Source of the DNA: an uncultured Lachnospiraceae bacterium
Lineage (GTDB): Bacteria > Bacillota > Clostridia > Lachnospirales > Lachnospiraceae
Assembly: GCA_947174495.1 (NCBI GenBank)
Contig: CAMWJC010000002.1
Location: 1 to 64,000, forward strand
Reading direction: 5' to 3'
Length of the DNA stretch: 64,000 bases
How positions within the stretch are numbered: position 1 is the first letter of the stretch; each line of letters begins with the position of its first letter. Below are positions 26,963-34,495 of the stretch, one piece after another. A program made the translations under genes and the position numbers. Below the pieces are notes generated by a model, which worked only from the letters and a program-made list of their open reading frames with translations, ran no database searches and was not told the origin of the DNA.

Positions 26963-28396
26963 TTATCTCAGTTTCACATTAACTGTAGCTGTTTTGGTTT
27001 CACCACTTACTGTCTCATATGTGATTACAGCTTCTCTTGTTGCGTCACTCGTATATTTTGTTGTATACAATGTTATATATGCTGAATCAAATGTTATCAC
27101 ACCATTTGTATCGCTAGCCTGAGTCCAGCCATTCTTTCCCGTGAAAGCATTGTAACCATCAGCGAGCGTTCCCGTATAATCCATTTCTATTTTAGTTATA
27201 GATGCAAGTGCATTATCACCAGAACCAATTGTATAACTAATAGAACCAACTTCGGATCCTGTCGTGAAAGAAGGAGGCACCTGTGATTTCAATCTAACAT
27301 TAACTGTAGCTGTCCTTTCAGAACCACCTACCGTCATATAAGTGATTATAGCTTCTCTGGTTGAATCATTCGGGTAAGCTTTCACATATGCTGCTATATA
27401 TGCTGAATCAAGTGTTATCAGGCTGCCTGTATCTTCTGCTGCCTTCCAGCCACCCTTTCCGGTGTAAGCATGGTAACCATCAACAAGTGTTCCACTAATA
27501 TCCATCTCAACTTTGCTAATAGAAGCAATCGCATCCATAGCACTATTACCACGCTTATAGCTAATTGTACCTGCATTAGCCCCTGCCTTAAATACAGGAT
27601 TCGGATTATTATACAAAGCTCCTGTACCCGCATCAGGAGTTGCGCCAGTCGGTGCATTATCATTGCTATACACAGCAGTAATTCTGATACCCTTAGTAAG
27701 CTTTGTCCAATCTGCACCTGCATTCATGGTTCCGCCAAAGGTAAATGCAGTAATACCCTTACCAGCTGCCGCAAGACTCTGTAATGTAAAATCGTCTGCT
27801 ACATTGTTTCCGTTTGCTGAACTCAGGTTGATCGTCCCATCATATACAGCTTTTTCAAGCAAGAAACTTACCTCATTCTCTCCCGGCATTAAGTCCATTG
27901 CTGCAGTATCTGCTGTCGCCATTGTCACATCTGCAAGATCTGCACCAGTTGTTGTCAAATCTGCCGAATTGCCACCTACCTTTACTTCGTCAGTATCCGC
28001 CGGAACGACTTGCAGATTAAGTACATAATCATCCGGAGATGAAGGTGTTGCTACAGCAGTTGCGCTTACAAAATTAATTTTATCTTCATTCAAATCCTCT
28101 ACATTAAGAGTAACTGTTATCATCTTATCCTTTGTACTCTTATTGATAATACCATAATTTTTGGATACAATCTGAGCAGTGGTATCACTTGTACCATCAC
28201 CATCCACATCTACTTTAAGCCCATCAGGGTTAAAAGCCACTACGAAAGTGGTTGGAACTACTACGTTTGTTACATCATAAGAATAAATCGGTGCATCTAC
28301 AGACACTTCCTGGTCTGCTGCAAAGGTTGTCATGGACATTCCCATTACCATGGATGCACTTAAAGCTACTGCTAACGCTTTTTTCATCTTTCTCAT
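26963..28396 (-). CDS. Secreted surface protein with two tandem C-terminal Ig/X2-like repeats
   Basis: 477 aa. Signal peptide MRKMKKALAVALSASMVMGM with cleavage expected after TTFAA. Residues about 35-240 form a domain shared with the protein encoded at 29065-30213 (NYGIINKSTKD versus NYGIVNKSSTD; VEDLNED versus VEDMNEG; AFTFGGTMNAGADW versus AYTFYGAMNPNAAW). Two repeats of about 95 residues follow (YHAYTGKGGW..STREAIITY and YNAFTGKNGW..ATREAVITY), resembling carbohydrate-binding X2/Ig-like modules. No LPxTG or obvious anchor. Start at 28396 set by AAGGAGG. Probably an extracellular structural or adhesive protein (inference). Confidence 0.75.
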   Translation of the reverse strand: MRKMKKALAVALSASMVMGMSMTTFAADQEVSVDAPIYSYDVTNVVVPTTFVVAFNPDGLKVDVDGDGTSDTTAQIVSKNYGIINKSTKDKMITVTLNVEDLNEDKINFVSATAVATPSSPDDYVLNLQVVPADTDEVKVGGNSADLTTTGADLADVTMATADTAAMDLMPGENEVSFLLEKAVYDGTINLSSANGNNVADDFTLQSLAAAGKGITAFTFGGTMNAGADWTKLTKGIRITAVYSNDNAPTGATPDAGTGALYNNPNPVFKAGANAGTISYKRGNSAMDAIASISKVEMDISGTLVDGYHAYTGKGGWKAAEDTGSLITLDSAYIAAYVKAYPNDSTREAIITYMTVGGSERTATVNVRLKSQVPPSFTTGSEVGSISYTIGSGDNALASITKIEMDYTGTLADGYNAFTGKNGWTQASDTNGVITFDSAYITLYTTKYTSDATREAVITYETVSGETKTATVNVKLR

Positions 28397-28423
28397 TTTC
28401 TTTTTCCTCCTTGAATTAGTCAA

Positions 28424-28978
28424 TTATTTTGAAACAGAAATTGTAACTTTAAAGCCGACACTGCTCACCTCCTCCAAGTTTTCATCCACCATCGTGTACA
28501 TTACTACCGCATCATACTCTCCAGCAGCAAGCTCCTTGTTCAGCTTAAAGTTCTTGAGTTCTGTTCCTACCGGAAGCATAGGTGATGAATACAAAAGTTC
28601 GTTCGTACTTTCCTCATACACATCAAAGTACAGCGTATACAGATTATTTTCCACATTGGCCACATAAGCATTCGGTGATGCTGACTTTCCATCATCAAAG
28701 GTCCATGCAGTTGTCATCTTGCACTCAAACATGCCCTTGCTGACCTTCTCAGTCATCTCATCCATGATATCTCCTGCATTGCTCTCATCCACAAATCCCC
28801 TGTCTAAGACAGTTGACCTCGGGACGCTTTGAGATTCCTGCACCGGTTCTTCCTTCTGCTTTGCCAAAAGCAGGACTATACATGTGACAAGCGCCGTCAC
28901 CAATACAAGAAAAGCAATCACAATAATAATAATCATATTCCTTTGCTTCTTCCTTGCAGATTTTCTCTGGTTGGACAT
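28424..28978 (-). CDS. Single-pass membrane protein with extracellular domain
   Basis: 184 aa. Short basic N-terminus (SNQRKSARKKQR), one hydrophobic helix at about 14-38 (IIIIVIAFLVLVTALVTCIV), then an acidic linker and an extracytoplasmic beta-rich domain (TLYFDVYEESTNELLY, LAAGEYDAVVMYTMV, VGFKVTISVSK). Family not recognised. It lies between two paralogous secreted-protein genes, so it is a candidate assembly or anchoring partner for them (context only). GAGGAG precedes the ATG at 28978. Confidence 0.7.
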   Translation of the reverse strand: MSNQRKSARKKQRNMIIIIVIAFLVLVTALVTCIVLLLAKQKEEPVQESQSVPRSTVLDRGFVDESNAGDIMDEMTEKVSKGMFECKMTTAWTFDDGKSASPNAYVANVENNLYTLYFDVYEESTNELLYSSPMLPVGTELKNFKLNKELAAGEYDAVVMYTMVDENLEEVSSVGFKVTISVSK

Positions 28979-29064
28979 AATCTTGTAACTCCTCTCTATA
29001 TGATGAACCGCCTGTAAAGGCAAGTTCTCCATACCACATCTTATCTTTTCAGTTCTTCAGGCTC

Positions 29065-30213
29065 TCAGTCTATATAGATCATAGCCCCTGTTCCCTCTAT
29101 AACTTCTTCGCTTCCATCCGCCGTCCGATAAGTATAGATAACGGATAACTTAATGCCTCCTGACAATTTTTCCCATGCTGCATTGGGGTTCATGGCTCCG
29201 TAAAAAGTATATGCCGTCACACCCATTCCATCCGGTGCAAGTCCTTCAAAAATCATTTCCGGCTCTCTATCCAAATCATCATCCCAATTGTCAGATTCAA
29301 CTTCCTCATCATCCTCTAAACTGTAAACAGCACCTGAAAGTTTAAAAGCAATCTGATTCGTACCGCTGTAAAGTGTCACTGCATGTTCCTGTGCCCCGGT
29401 CATTTTGACATTCTGTAAAACTTCCCCTGTAGTATTCCCATCTACCGGTGAGCCGTCCACCAAAATTTCTTCCTGATCTGCCGGAACAGCTGCCAGATAA
29501 ACAGCATAAACACCTTCCTCTGCATTTCTGGCTTCCTCTGCGGAATCAACGAATACCAACTCACCCTCATTCATATCTTCCACTGTTAACGAAACCGTTA
29601 CAATCTGATCGGTAGAGCTTTTATTTACAATTCCATAATTTCCTGATATTACCTGTTCTGTAGTTACCTCTTCCTCCCCCATTCTAATCGAAAAGCCGTA
29701 AGGATTCAAGGCCAAAATGTATGCAGAAGGTACTAATACATTGATTATTTCCGGTATTTCCTGCTTTTCATCGCTTTCTTTTTCTTCTTTGGATTCTTTC
29801 GTCTTTATATCATTATCGGAAGCTTTCTTATCATCATTTTGTGCTTCCTCTTCCGATTCCTTCCCATCTATATCGTCACCGGCTTCCGGTTCTTTTTCAT
29901 CTATGTCTCCATCAGCTTCCGACTTCTTATCGTCTGTGTCATCATCGGAATCCGGTTCTTTATCGTTCTGCGTATTATTTTCTGTTTCCGTATTATCTTT
30001 TGAATCCTCCGATTGATCCTCTTTATTTTCCGAATCTTTATTCTCTAAATCATCCAGAATCGAATCTCCGCTTTCTAAAGCAGACAGCTTACTCTTGTCC
30101 TCTTCCTCTGCAAAAGCAGGAATATAAGTACTTCCGATTATCATACACAACATCATTAAGAACGCTGTGCTTTTTATCTTTATATTTTTGTGTGTTCTAA
30201 CTCGTTTACGCAT
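29065..30213 (-). CDS. Secreted protein with long acidic linker and shared surface domain
   Basis: 382 aa. Signal peptide with STAFLMMLCMIIGSTYIPAFA, then about 110 residues of almost pure Asp/Glu/Lys/Ser/Asn low complexity (EDSKDNTETENN, DSDDDTDDKKSEADG), then a C-terminal domain homologous to the N-terminal domain of the protein encoded at 26963-28396 but lacking its X2-like repeats. Start at 30213 set by GGAGGTGCAAC. The acidic stretch is probably an extended spacer in or across the cell wall (inference). Confidence 0.75.
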   Translation of the reverse strand: MRKRVRTHKNIKIKSTAFLMMLCMIIGSTYIPAFAEEEDKSKLSALESGDSILDDLENKDSENKEDQSEDSKDNTETENNTQNDKEPDSDDDTDDKKSEADGDIDEKEPEAGDDIDGKESEEEAQNDDKKASDNDIKTKESKEEKESDEKQEIPEIINVLVPSAYILALNPYGFSIRMGEEEVTTEQVISGNYGIVNKSSTDQIVTVSLTVEDMNEGELVFVDSAEEARNAEEGVYAVYLAAVPADQEEILVDGSPVDGNTTGEVLQNVKMTGAQEHAVTLYSGTNQIAFKLSGAVYSLEDDEEVESDNWDDDLDREPEMIFEGLAPDGMGVTAYTFYGAMNPNAAWEKLSGGIKLSVIYTYRTADGSEEVIEGTGAMIYID

Positions 30214-30236
30214 GTTGCACCTCCATGTCTTAAACT

Positions 30237-30326
30237 TCACCATGCTGCATGCCCGATAAACAAAAATAAGCCTATTACCGCATAGCCTGCAATAATAGGT
30301 TCCTTCCAATTCAAATTTGCATCCAT
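30237..30326 (-). CDS. Possible 29-residue hydrophobic peptide (weak)
   Basis: ATG at 30326 to TGA at 30239-30237. The product ends with a membrane-like stretch (IIAGYAVIGLFLFIGHAAW). The ribosome site is poor (AAAGAG). The same bases form the leader hairpin, and the counterpart region at 26.8 kb is frameshifted and carries stops, so an RNA role is at least as likely. Confidence 0.2.
   Translation of the reverse strand: MDANLNWKEPIIAGYAVIGLFLFIGHAAW
30271..30299 (-). promoter_or_regulatory. Leader hairpin related to the one at 26774-26804
   Basis: Transcribed strand: CCTATTATTGCA, loop GGCTA, TGCGGTAATAGG, fully paired if two G-U wobbles are allowed (the plus strand would have two mismatches). 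Compared with the 26.8 kb hairpin, CCTA/TAGG is replaced by CCGG/CCGG at the stem base, while ATTGCA-N5-TGC around the loop is kept. Confidence 0.5.
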
Positions 30327-30357
30327 GCAATACTCTTTATTTCCCGATACATTATCT

Positions 30358-30384
30358 ATATCGGCACAATTCTAATTACCATTA
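30358..30384 (-). promoter_or_regulatory. Sigma-28-like promoter, proximal
   Basis: Minus strand TAAT (30384-30381), 15-base spacer, GCCGATAT (30365-30358). The -10 element is a perfect consensus match. Confidence 0.55.
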
Positions 30385-30440
30385 GCCCCAGTGGTAATTT
30401 TTTTATTGGACTTTTGTTCTTCCTGAACTACCCAATAAGT

Positions 30441-30467
30441 ATATCGGCATAATGAATTTTTACTTTA
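30441..30467 (-). promoter_or_regulatory. Sigma-28-like promoter, distal
   Basis: Minus strand TAAA (30467-30464), 15-base spacer, GCCGATAT (30448-30441). A full match to the SigD/FliA consensus, with TAAAGT at the -35. It reads toward the surface-protein genes. Confidence 0.7.
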
Positions 30468-30556
30468 GGCATTCATAAATATTTTTTATAAATTCTTTAC
30501 TTGTTGGTTCCTTGGGTGTTAATAAAGAGTATGCCTTAAAGCATTTTAACATTAAA

Positions 30557-30593
30557 TTAACGGACTTACAATTATTTTTTGTAAATCCGTTAA
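30557..30593 (-). terminator. Terminator of the RiPP operon
   Basis: Plus-strand arms TTAACGGACTTACAA (30557-30571) and TTGTAAATCCGTTAA (30579-30593). The single mismatch becomes a G-U pair on the minus strand, consistent with minus-strand transcription. It lies downstream of the last gene (STAS); the T-run after it is weak. Confidence 0.55.
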
Positions 30594-30625
30594 CTGAAAT
30601 TAACTCATTGATTCTCCGCTTCCTC

Positions 30626-30925
30626 TTACTGCACAATAGTTAAAATATCCGCAAATCCGGTCATTGCAAACACTTCCATATTCGTCTCGTTTACATGCGT
30701 AAGCTCCAGCGATCCCTGCTTTGTCATGACCTTCTGCAGCGCCAGCAAAACCCTGAGCCCTGCGCTGGAAATATACTCTAATTTCTCCATATCCAAAATC
30801 AGCCTGTGGTATCCCTCAAGATGCTCTTCAATATGTTTTTCCAGCTGTGGCGCCGTTATAGTATCCAATCTGCCCTCAAGGCAAATAATTGTTTTTTCTG
30901 TTGTTGTCTGTTCTGTAATCTTCAT
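30626..30925 (-). CDS. STAS-domain anti-sigma factor antagonist
   Basis: 99 aa, SpoIIAA/RsbV type. LEGRLDTITAPQLEK forms the first strands, LILDMEKLEYISSAGLRVLL the phosphorylatable loop (Ser53/Ser54), then GSLELTHVNETNMEVF. Such proteins bind an anti-sigma kinase when unphosphorylated. Start at 30925 chosen for AAGGA seven bases upstream. It completes a three-gene switch with the kinase-like ATPase 25 bases upstream and the SpoIIE phosphatase before that. Confidence 0.9.
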   Translation of the reverse strand: MKITEQTTTEKTIICLEGRLDTITAPQLEKHIEEHLEGYHRLILDMEKLEYISSAGLRVLLALQKVMTKQGSLELTHVNETNMEVFAMTGFADILTIVQ

Positions 30926-30950
30926 ATTTGTTTCCTTCCTTTCCAATTGT

Positions 30951-31370
30951 TTAAATCAGTTTTTTGATCAGAGTTATTTGATTTTCTCCGTTCTGACAGG
31001 AATATTGCAGATCATCTGTCATTTTCTTTACCATGTGGATCCCCAGGCCTCCGATGGGCCGCTGCATCACATCTACAGAAAGGTCCGGATCTGCCTTACA
31101 CAGCGGGTTATAGGGAATTCCATGATCTGCCAGTCGAATCCGGGCTTCTCCGTCCAGCCACTCCAAAGTAACTGCGACGGCCTTTTGGGCCTCCTTCTCT
31201 TTTGGGTATGCATACTTAGTCACATTGACAAACATTTCCTCAAATGCAATTTTTAAGGCAGTTAATTTCTTAGAATCAATTTCGTCAAAGCAATAAAATG
31301 TATCTATTTTTTCTAGCAGCTCATACAAATGCTCCTGTTTTGCTCTTCCTTCCCACTTTTCCTGCTTCAT
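30951..31370 (-). CDS. HATPase anti-sigma regulatory kinase (RsbW/SpoIIAB-like)
   Basis: 139 aa GHKL ATPase. N-box EEMFVNVTKYAY, G1 box LADHGIPYNPL, G2 box RPIGGLGIHMVKKM, then NQITLIKKLI. Proteins of this size phosphorylate STAS antagonists and sequester a sigma factor or other partner. Its ATG overlaps the stop of the SpoIIE gene (ATGA), indicating coupling. No sigma factor gene is in the window, so the target is unknown. Confidence 0.88.
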   Translation of the reverse strand: MKQEKWEGRAKQEHLYELLEKIDTFYCFDEIDSKKLTALKIAFEEMFVNVTKYAYPKEKEAQKAVAVTLEWLDGEARIRLADHGIPYNPLCKADPDLSVDVMQRPIGGLGIHMVKKMTDDLQYSCQNGENQITLIKKLI

Positions 31371-33160
31371 TCTCTTATCCCTTCATAGCAAAGTGCCAGC
31401 ATGGTAATATCGTCAAACTGACAAACGCCTTCTGCAAAGCTATCCAGCTCATGCTTGACTCCGTCAAGCAGCTCCTTTAGCGGCTTCTCCCTGTAATTGT
31501 TTAAAGTTTCCAGAAGCCGTTCTTCTCCGTACATTCTTCCCTTTTGGTCATTTGCCTCTGTCACGCCATCCGTATACAAAAACAGGCTCTCGCCCTTTTC
31601 CAATACCCGGGTTCCTGATGGGAAACGCATATCCCCAATGCCTCCCAGCACAAAACCATGCGCCGTATCCGGAAACCACTCAAAACCGCCTTCTCTCGTA
31701 CCGAGCAGCGGGCGGGTATGACCGGCATTGCTGTACAAAAGCTGTCCGGTATTAAGCTCCAGAATCCCCAGCCAGGCAGTCACGAACATGCCGGAGGCAT
31801 TGTTTTCACATAACTGATTGTTGACGTGATAAAAAATATCCCATGGCTTTTCTCCCAGCTTTGCCTGATTCATAAGCAGGGTTCTGGCAACCACCATAAA
31901 GAGCGCAGCCGGTACGCCTTTCCCGGAAACATCCGCCATCAAGAAGCCGAGATGGTTCTCATCCACCAGAAAAAAATCATAAAAGTCACCGCCTACCTCC
32001 CTGGCCGTGTACATAGCCGCATATATTTGGAACTCTTTTCTCTGCGGATATGCAGGAAAAACATTGGGGAGCATGTCTGTCTGAATGTGAGAGGCCACCG
32101 ATAATTCGGCGCTGATCTTTTCCTTTTCCGCCGTTACTGCTGCCAGATTCTGCACATAGGCGGCAATATCCCGGGTCATCTTCAAAAAGGCTTCCGAAAG
32201 AATCTGCAGTTCATCTCCGGTACGGATCTGTTCACAGATTTCCTTCATTTCGTTTGAGGCCGTATGCTGAAGATGATCCGCAGCGGCAAATTTCTTCATG
32301 CTTTCCGTCAACAAGTTCAAAGGATTTGTGATAAAGCTTTCCACGTATTTTAATAACAAGAGTGTACATGCAAACAAAATATGAATTCCGATTCCCGTCA
32401 CACGATAGACCAGTTTCCACCTTTGCAGGGAATCATAAGCCGTATGGCTTCGCAGCAGGGCATAGGTCCATATTCCCAGCGCTGCCACAAAAAGCACGGA
32501 CAGTATCATAAATCCGGCAACTGCCCTTGTCCCAATCGTCAGCTTTCTGCCCCCGCGCTGTTCCCTCAAACAAGAAAGAAAAATCAAGATTGGAATCCCC
32601 AGCAGTATTGCAAAATCAAAGTTATTAAAGAACAAAAAGAGTACATCAGAAAGATCGACATTCTGCCCCGCCGATGCAAAGGTTAATGCCAGCATTGGCG
32701 TAATGACTGCCGAATCCGTCAATATAATCATACAATACTTCAGGATTTCGGGAACCGAATCCATCTTGGGTAATGTGTCCTGCCGTTCTGTCAGCCTGCC
32801 TTTCTCTGCTTTTCCGATTTTCCCTGCTTTCCTGCTTTTTCCTGCCGCATGCCATAACCAATAAGGAAGATAGGCATACAAAAAGTTGATTCCAAATCCC
32901 GGAATCCAGACATTCGCAGGAGTATGGCTTACCAGAACATCCACAAGCACATTTGCCAGAGACGTCCCTAGGGCTCCCGCCCCTCCCCATAGAATTCCGA
33001 GAATCGGCGGAATTGCATTGGAAGGGCGCACCTCTGAATAGGGAAGAATCTGCATCAGCAGCCGAAAGGGAATATTAAATGCCCAAAATACCAGTACCGA
33101 CTTCAGCAATAGGCGCCAAAAGCTCTGTCCGCTCTGCTCATCAGAATTTCCTTTTATCAT
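31367..33160 (-). CDS. Membrane SpoIIE-family serine phosphatase with HAMP domain
   Basis: 597 aa. The N-terminal half is polytopic (about seven hydrophobic segments, for example VLVFWAFNIPFRLLM and FGINFLYAYLPYWLW). A HAMP-like linker follows (SFITNPLNLLTESMKKFA), then a coiled coil and a PP2C/SpoIIE phosphatase: VGGDFYDFF, MADVSGKGVPAALFM, YSNAGHTRPLL, LFLYTDGVTEAND and CQFDDITMLAL with the metal aspartates. It would dephosphorylate the downstream STAS protein in response to a membrane or extracellular signal, possibly the exported peptide (inference). GGAGG precedes the ATG at 33160; it overlaps the upstream gene by 20 bases. Confidence 0.85.
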   Translation of the reverse strand: MIKGNSDEQSGQSFWRLLLKSVLVFWAFNIPFRLLMQILPYSEVRPSNAIPPILGILWGGAGALGTSLANVLVDVLVSHTPANVWIPGFGINFLYAYLPYWLWHAAGKSRKAGKIGKAEKGRLTERQDTLPKMDSVPEILKYCMIILTDSAVITPMLALTFASAGQNVDLSDVLFLFFNNFDFAILLGIPILIFLSCLREQRGGRKLTIGTRAVAGFMILSVLFVAALGIWTYALLRSHTAYDSLQRWKLVYRVTGIGIHILFACTLLLLKYVESFITNPLNLLTESMKKFAAADHLQHTASNEMKEICEQIRTGDELQILSEAFLKMTRDIAAYVQNLAAVTAEKEKISAELSVASHIQTDMLPNVFPAYPQRKEFQIYAAMYTAREVGGDFYDFFLVDENHLGFLMADVSGKGVPAALFMVVARTLLMNQAKLGEKPWDIFYHVNNQLCENNASGMFVTAWLGILELNTGQLLYSNAGHTRPLLGTREGGFEWFPDTAHGFVLGGIGDMRFPSGTRVLEKGESLFLYTDGVTEANDQKGRMYGEERLLETLNNYREKPLKELLDGVKHELDSFAEGVCQFDDITMLALCYEGIRE

Positions 33161-34493
33161 ATGTCCTCCTTCGTAAATAGTCCTTCTCCGGATGGGGCTC
33201 GGGATACTTATCCCATAATCCGTACAAGGTGCACCACCTCTGAAAAAGCCGCTTTTCATCAAGACCCGGGATTGCTTCGACGCCGGCCAGATACATTCGT
33301 TTTTCTCCATTACTTTCGCAGATCCAGAATCCGCACAAAAGCATTTCTGTAAAAATCAGATCTATCATACTGACAGTAAGACTTCCTCCTGTTTCCGAGC
33401 AGAAATTTAGCGGCATCCCATCTGCCAGCAGATAAATCTGTTTTGTTTCCTTTCTCTCACCAGAAAACATCGGATAAGAAAACTTCCCCTGTCTGCTCTC
33501 GAATTTATTTTGCTCCACATAGCGCAGAAATGCCTGAAATTCTGTCTGTTTAGAAGATCCGCTTGCCAGGTACAGCCGCCCTGCCGGGGACTTGCCAAAT
33601 GCTTTCAGCATCTCCAGCGTAAAAGCCTCTTCACCCGTCATCCCAAGTACAATCGTGTCCACAGAAAAACACAGTTTATCCACGCATTCTACTACACAGC
33701 AGTTTTCCTCTTGTGCCAGCTTCCGGATGCGCGGATCGGTATCATACACCAATAGCCGTACCTTTCTATTTTTCAGTAACTTCGCTGCTGCGCGCCCCAA
33801 CACTCCATACCCCAAAAGCAGTACCTGATGAAATTCCAAAAAGGTATTCTGCTCATACAGCATCCGGTCCAGTTCCCTTAAGATCCTGTTCACAATAAAA
33901 AGAGCTTCCACATCCATCTTTAAGTCTGACCGGGCGACACTGACGCAGGGAAATTCATATCCATAAGTTCCGTAATAATATCGGTCAAGCCGGGTTCCCG
34001 AGGTCGTCTGTTCCACGCTTCCTGCTATTTTTCCTTTAAGAGCCGGATACCTTTGTATCCACTGATGCAGGTGCTGGCAGACGTACCCTCCGTCTTCCAG
34101 CACCAGAATCCGCTGTCCTCTGCCAATTGCCGGAAGCAGTTCTCTTTGCAGAATAATCTCCAGTATTTGACTGCATACTGTCTGAAAGTCCCCTTTGCAA
34201 ATTCCTATTTTCCTCTGCTCCCGATACAGAAAAAAGTCATCTTGCTTCCATTTCCCATAATAACAGGCATAATCAGGAGCAAACCCGCCGCAATCAATGG
34301 ATATCCCTGTATGATAAGGTACGCCCCAAAATACAAGCTCCCCAAACAGCTCTTTCAATGCCTCATTAAAAATCAGAGTATTATCCATAAAATGATTGAT
34401 GTGAAATACCGTAACAGACTCTTTTAATCCATGGTGTCCCTCCTTAAGCTTTTGCATCTCCTGCTCCAATAAATACATTCTTCCTGTTTCCAT
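33141..34493 (-). CDS. S-adenosylhomocysteine hydrolase-like protein
   Basis: 450 aa. A central Rossmann domain has VLLLGYGVLGRAAAKLL then LLVYDTDP, and the flanking pattern matches adenosylhomocysteinase: LVLEDGGYV, GSVEQTTSGTRL, FPCVSVARSDLKMDVEALF. The N-terminal half and the tail diverge, so whether it cleaves SAH is unclear. Embedded in the RiPP operon between the exporter and the phosphatase; it could remove SAH or act as an NAD-binding tailoring or regulatory protein (inference). GAGG site upstream; two bases separate it from the ABC gene. Confidence 0.65.
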   Translation of the reverse strand: METGRMYLLEQEMQKLKEGHHGLKESVTVFHINHFMDNTLIFNEALKELFGELVFWGVPYHTGISIDCGGFAPDYACYYGKWKQDDFFLYREQRKIGICKGDFQTVCSQILEIILQRELLPAIGRGQRILVLEDGGYVCQHLHQWIQRYPALKGKIAGSVEQTTSGTRLDRYYYGTYGYEFPCVSVARSDLKMDVEALFIVNRILRELDRMLYEQNTFLEFHQVLLLGYGVLGRAAAKLLKNRKVRLLVYDTDPRIRKLAQEENCCVVECVDKLCFSVDTIVLGMTGEEAFTLEMLKAFGKSPAGRLYLASGSSKQTEFQAFLRYVEQNKFESRQGKFSYPMFSGERKETKQIYLLADGMPLNFCSETGGSLTVSMIDLIFTEMLLCGFWICESNGEKRMYLAGVEAIPGLDEKRLFQRWCTLYGLWDKYPEPHPEKDYLRRRTYDKRKF

Positions 34494-34495
34494 CC

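Larger units (their letters stand above)
30214..30625 (-). other. Intergenic region with two sigma-28-like promoters and a leader hairpin
   Basis: 412 bases. It carries the terminator hairpin of the STAS gene (30557-30593), sigma-28-like promoters at 30441-30467 and 30358-30384, and a leader hairpin (30271-30299). No other gene is evident apart from a weak 29-codon ORF (30237-30326). Confidence 0.65.

Noticed and set aside
26625..30357. c-di-GMP riboswitch in the sigma-28 leaders
   Set aside because: The leaders show a conserved hairpin but none of the GEMM core motifs could be recognised.
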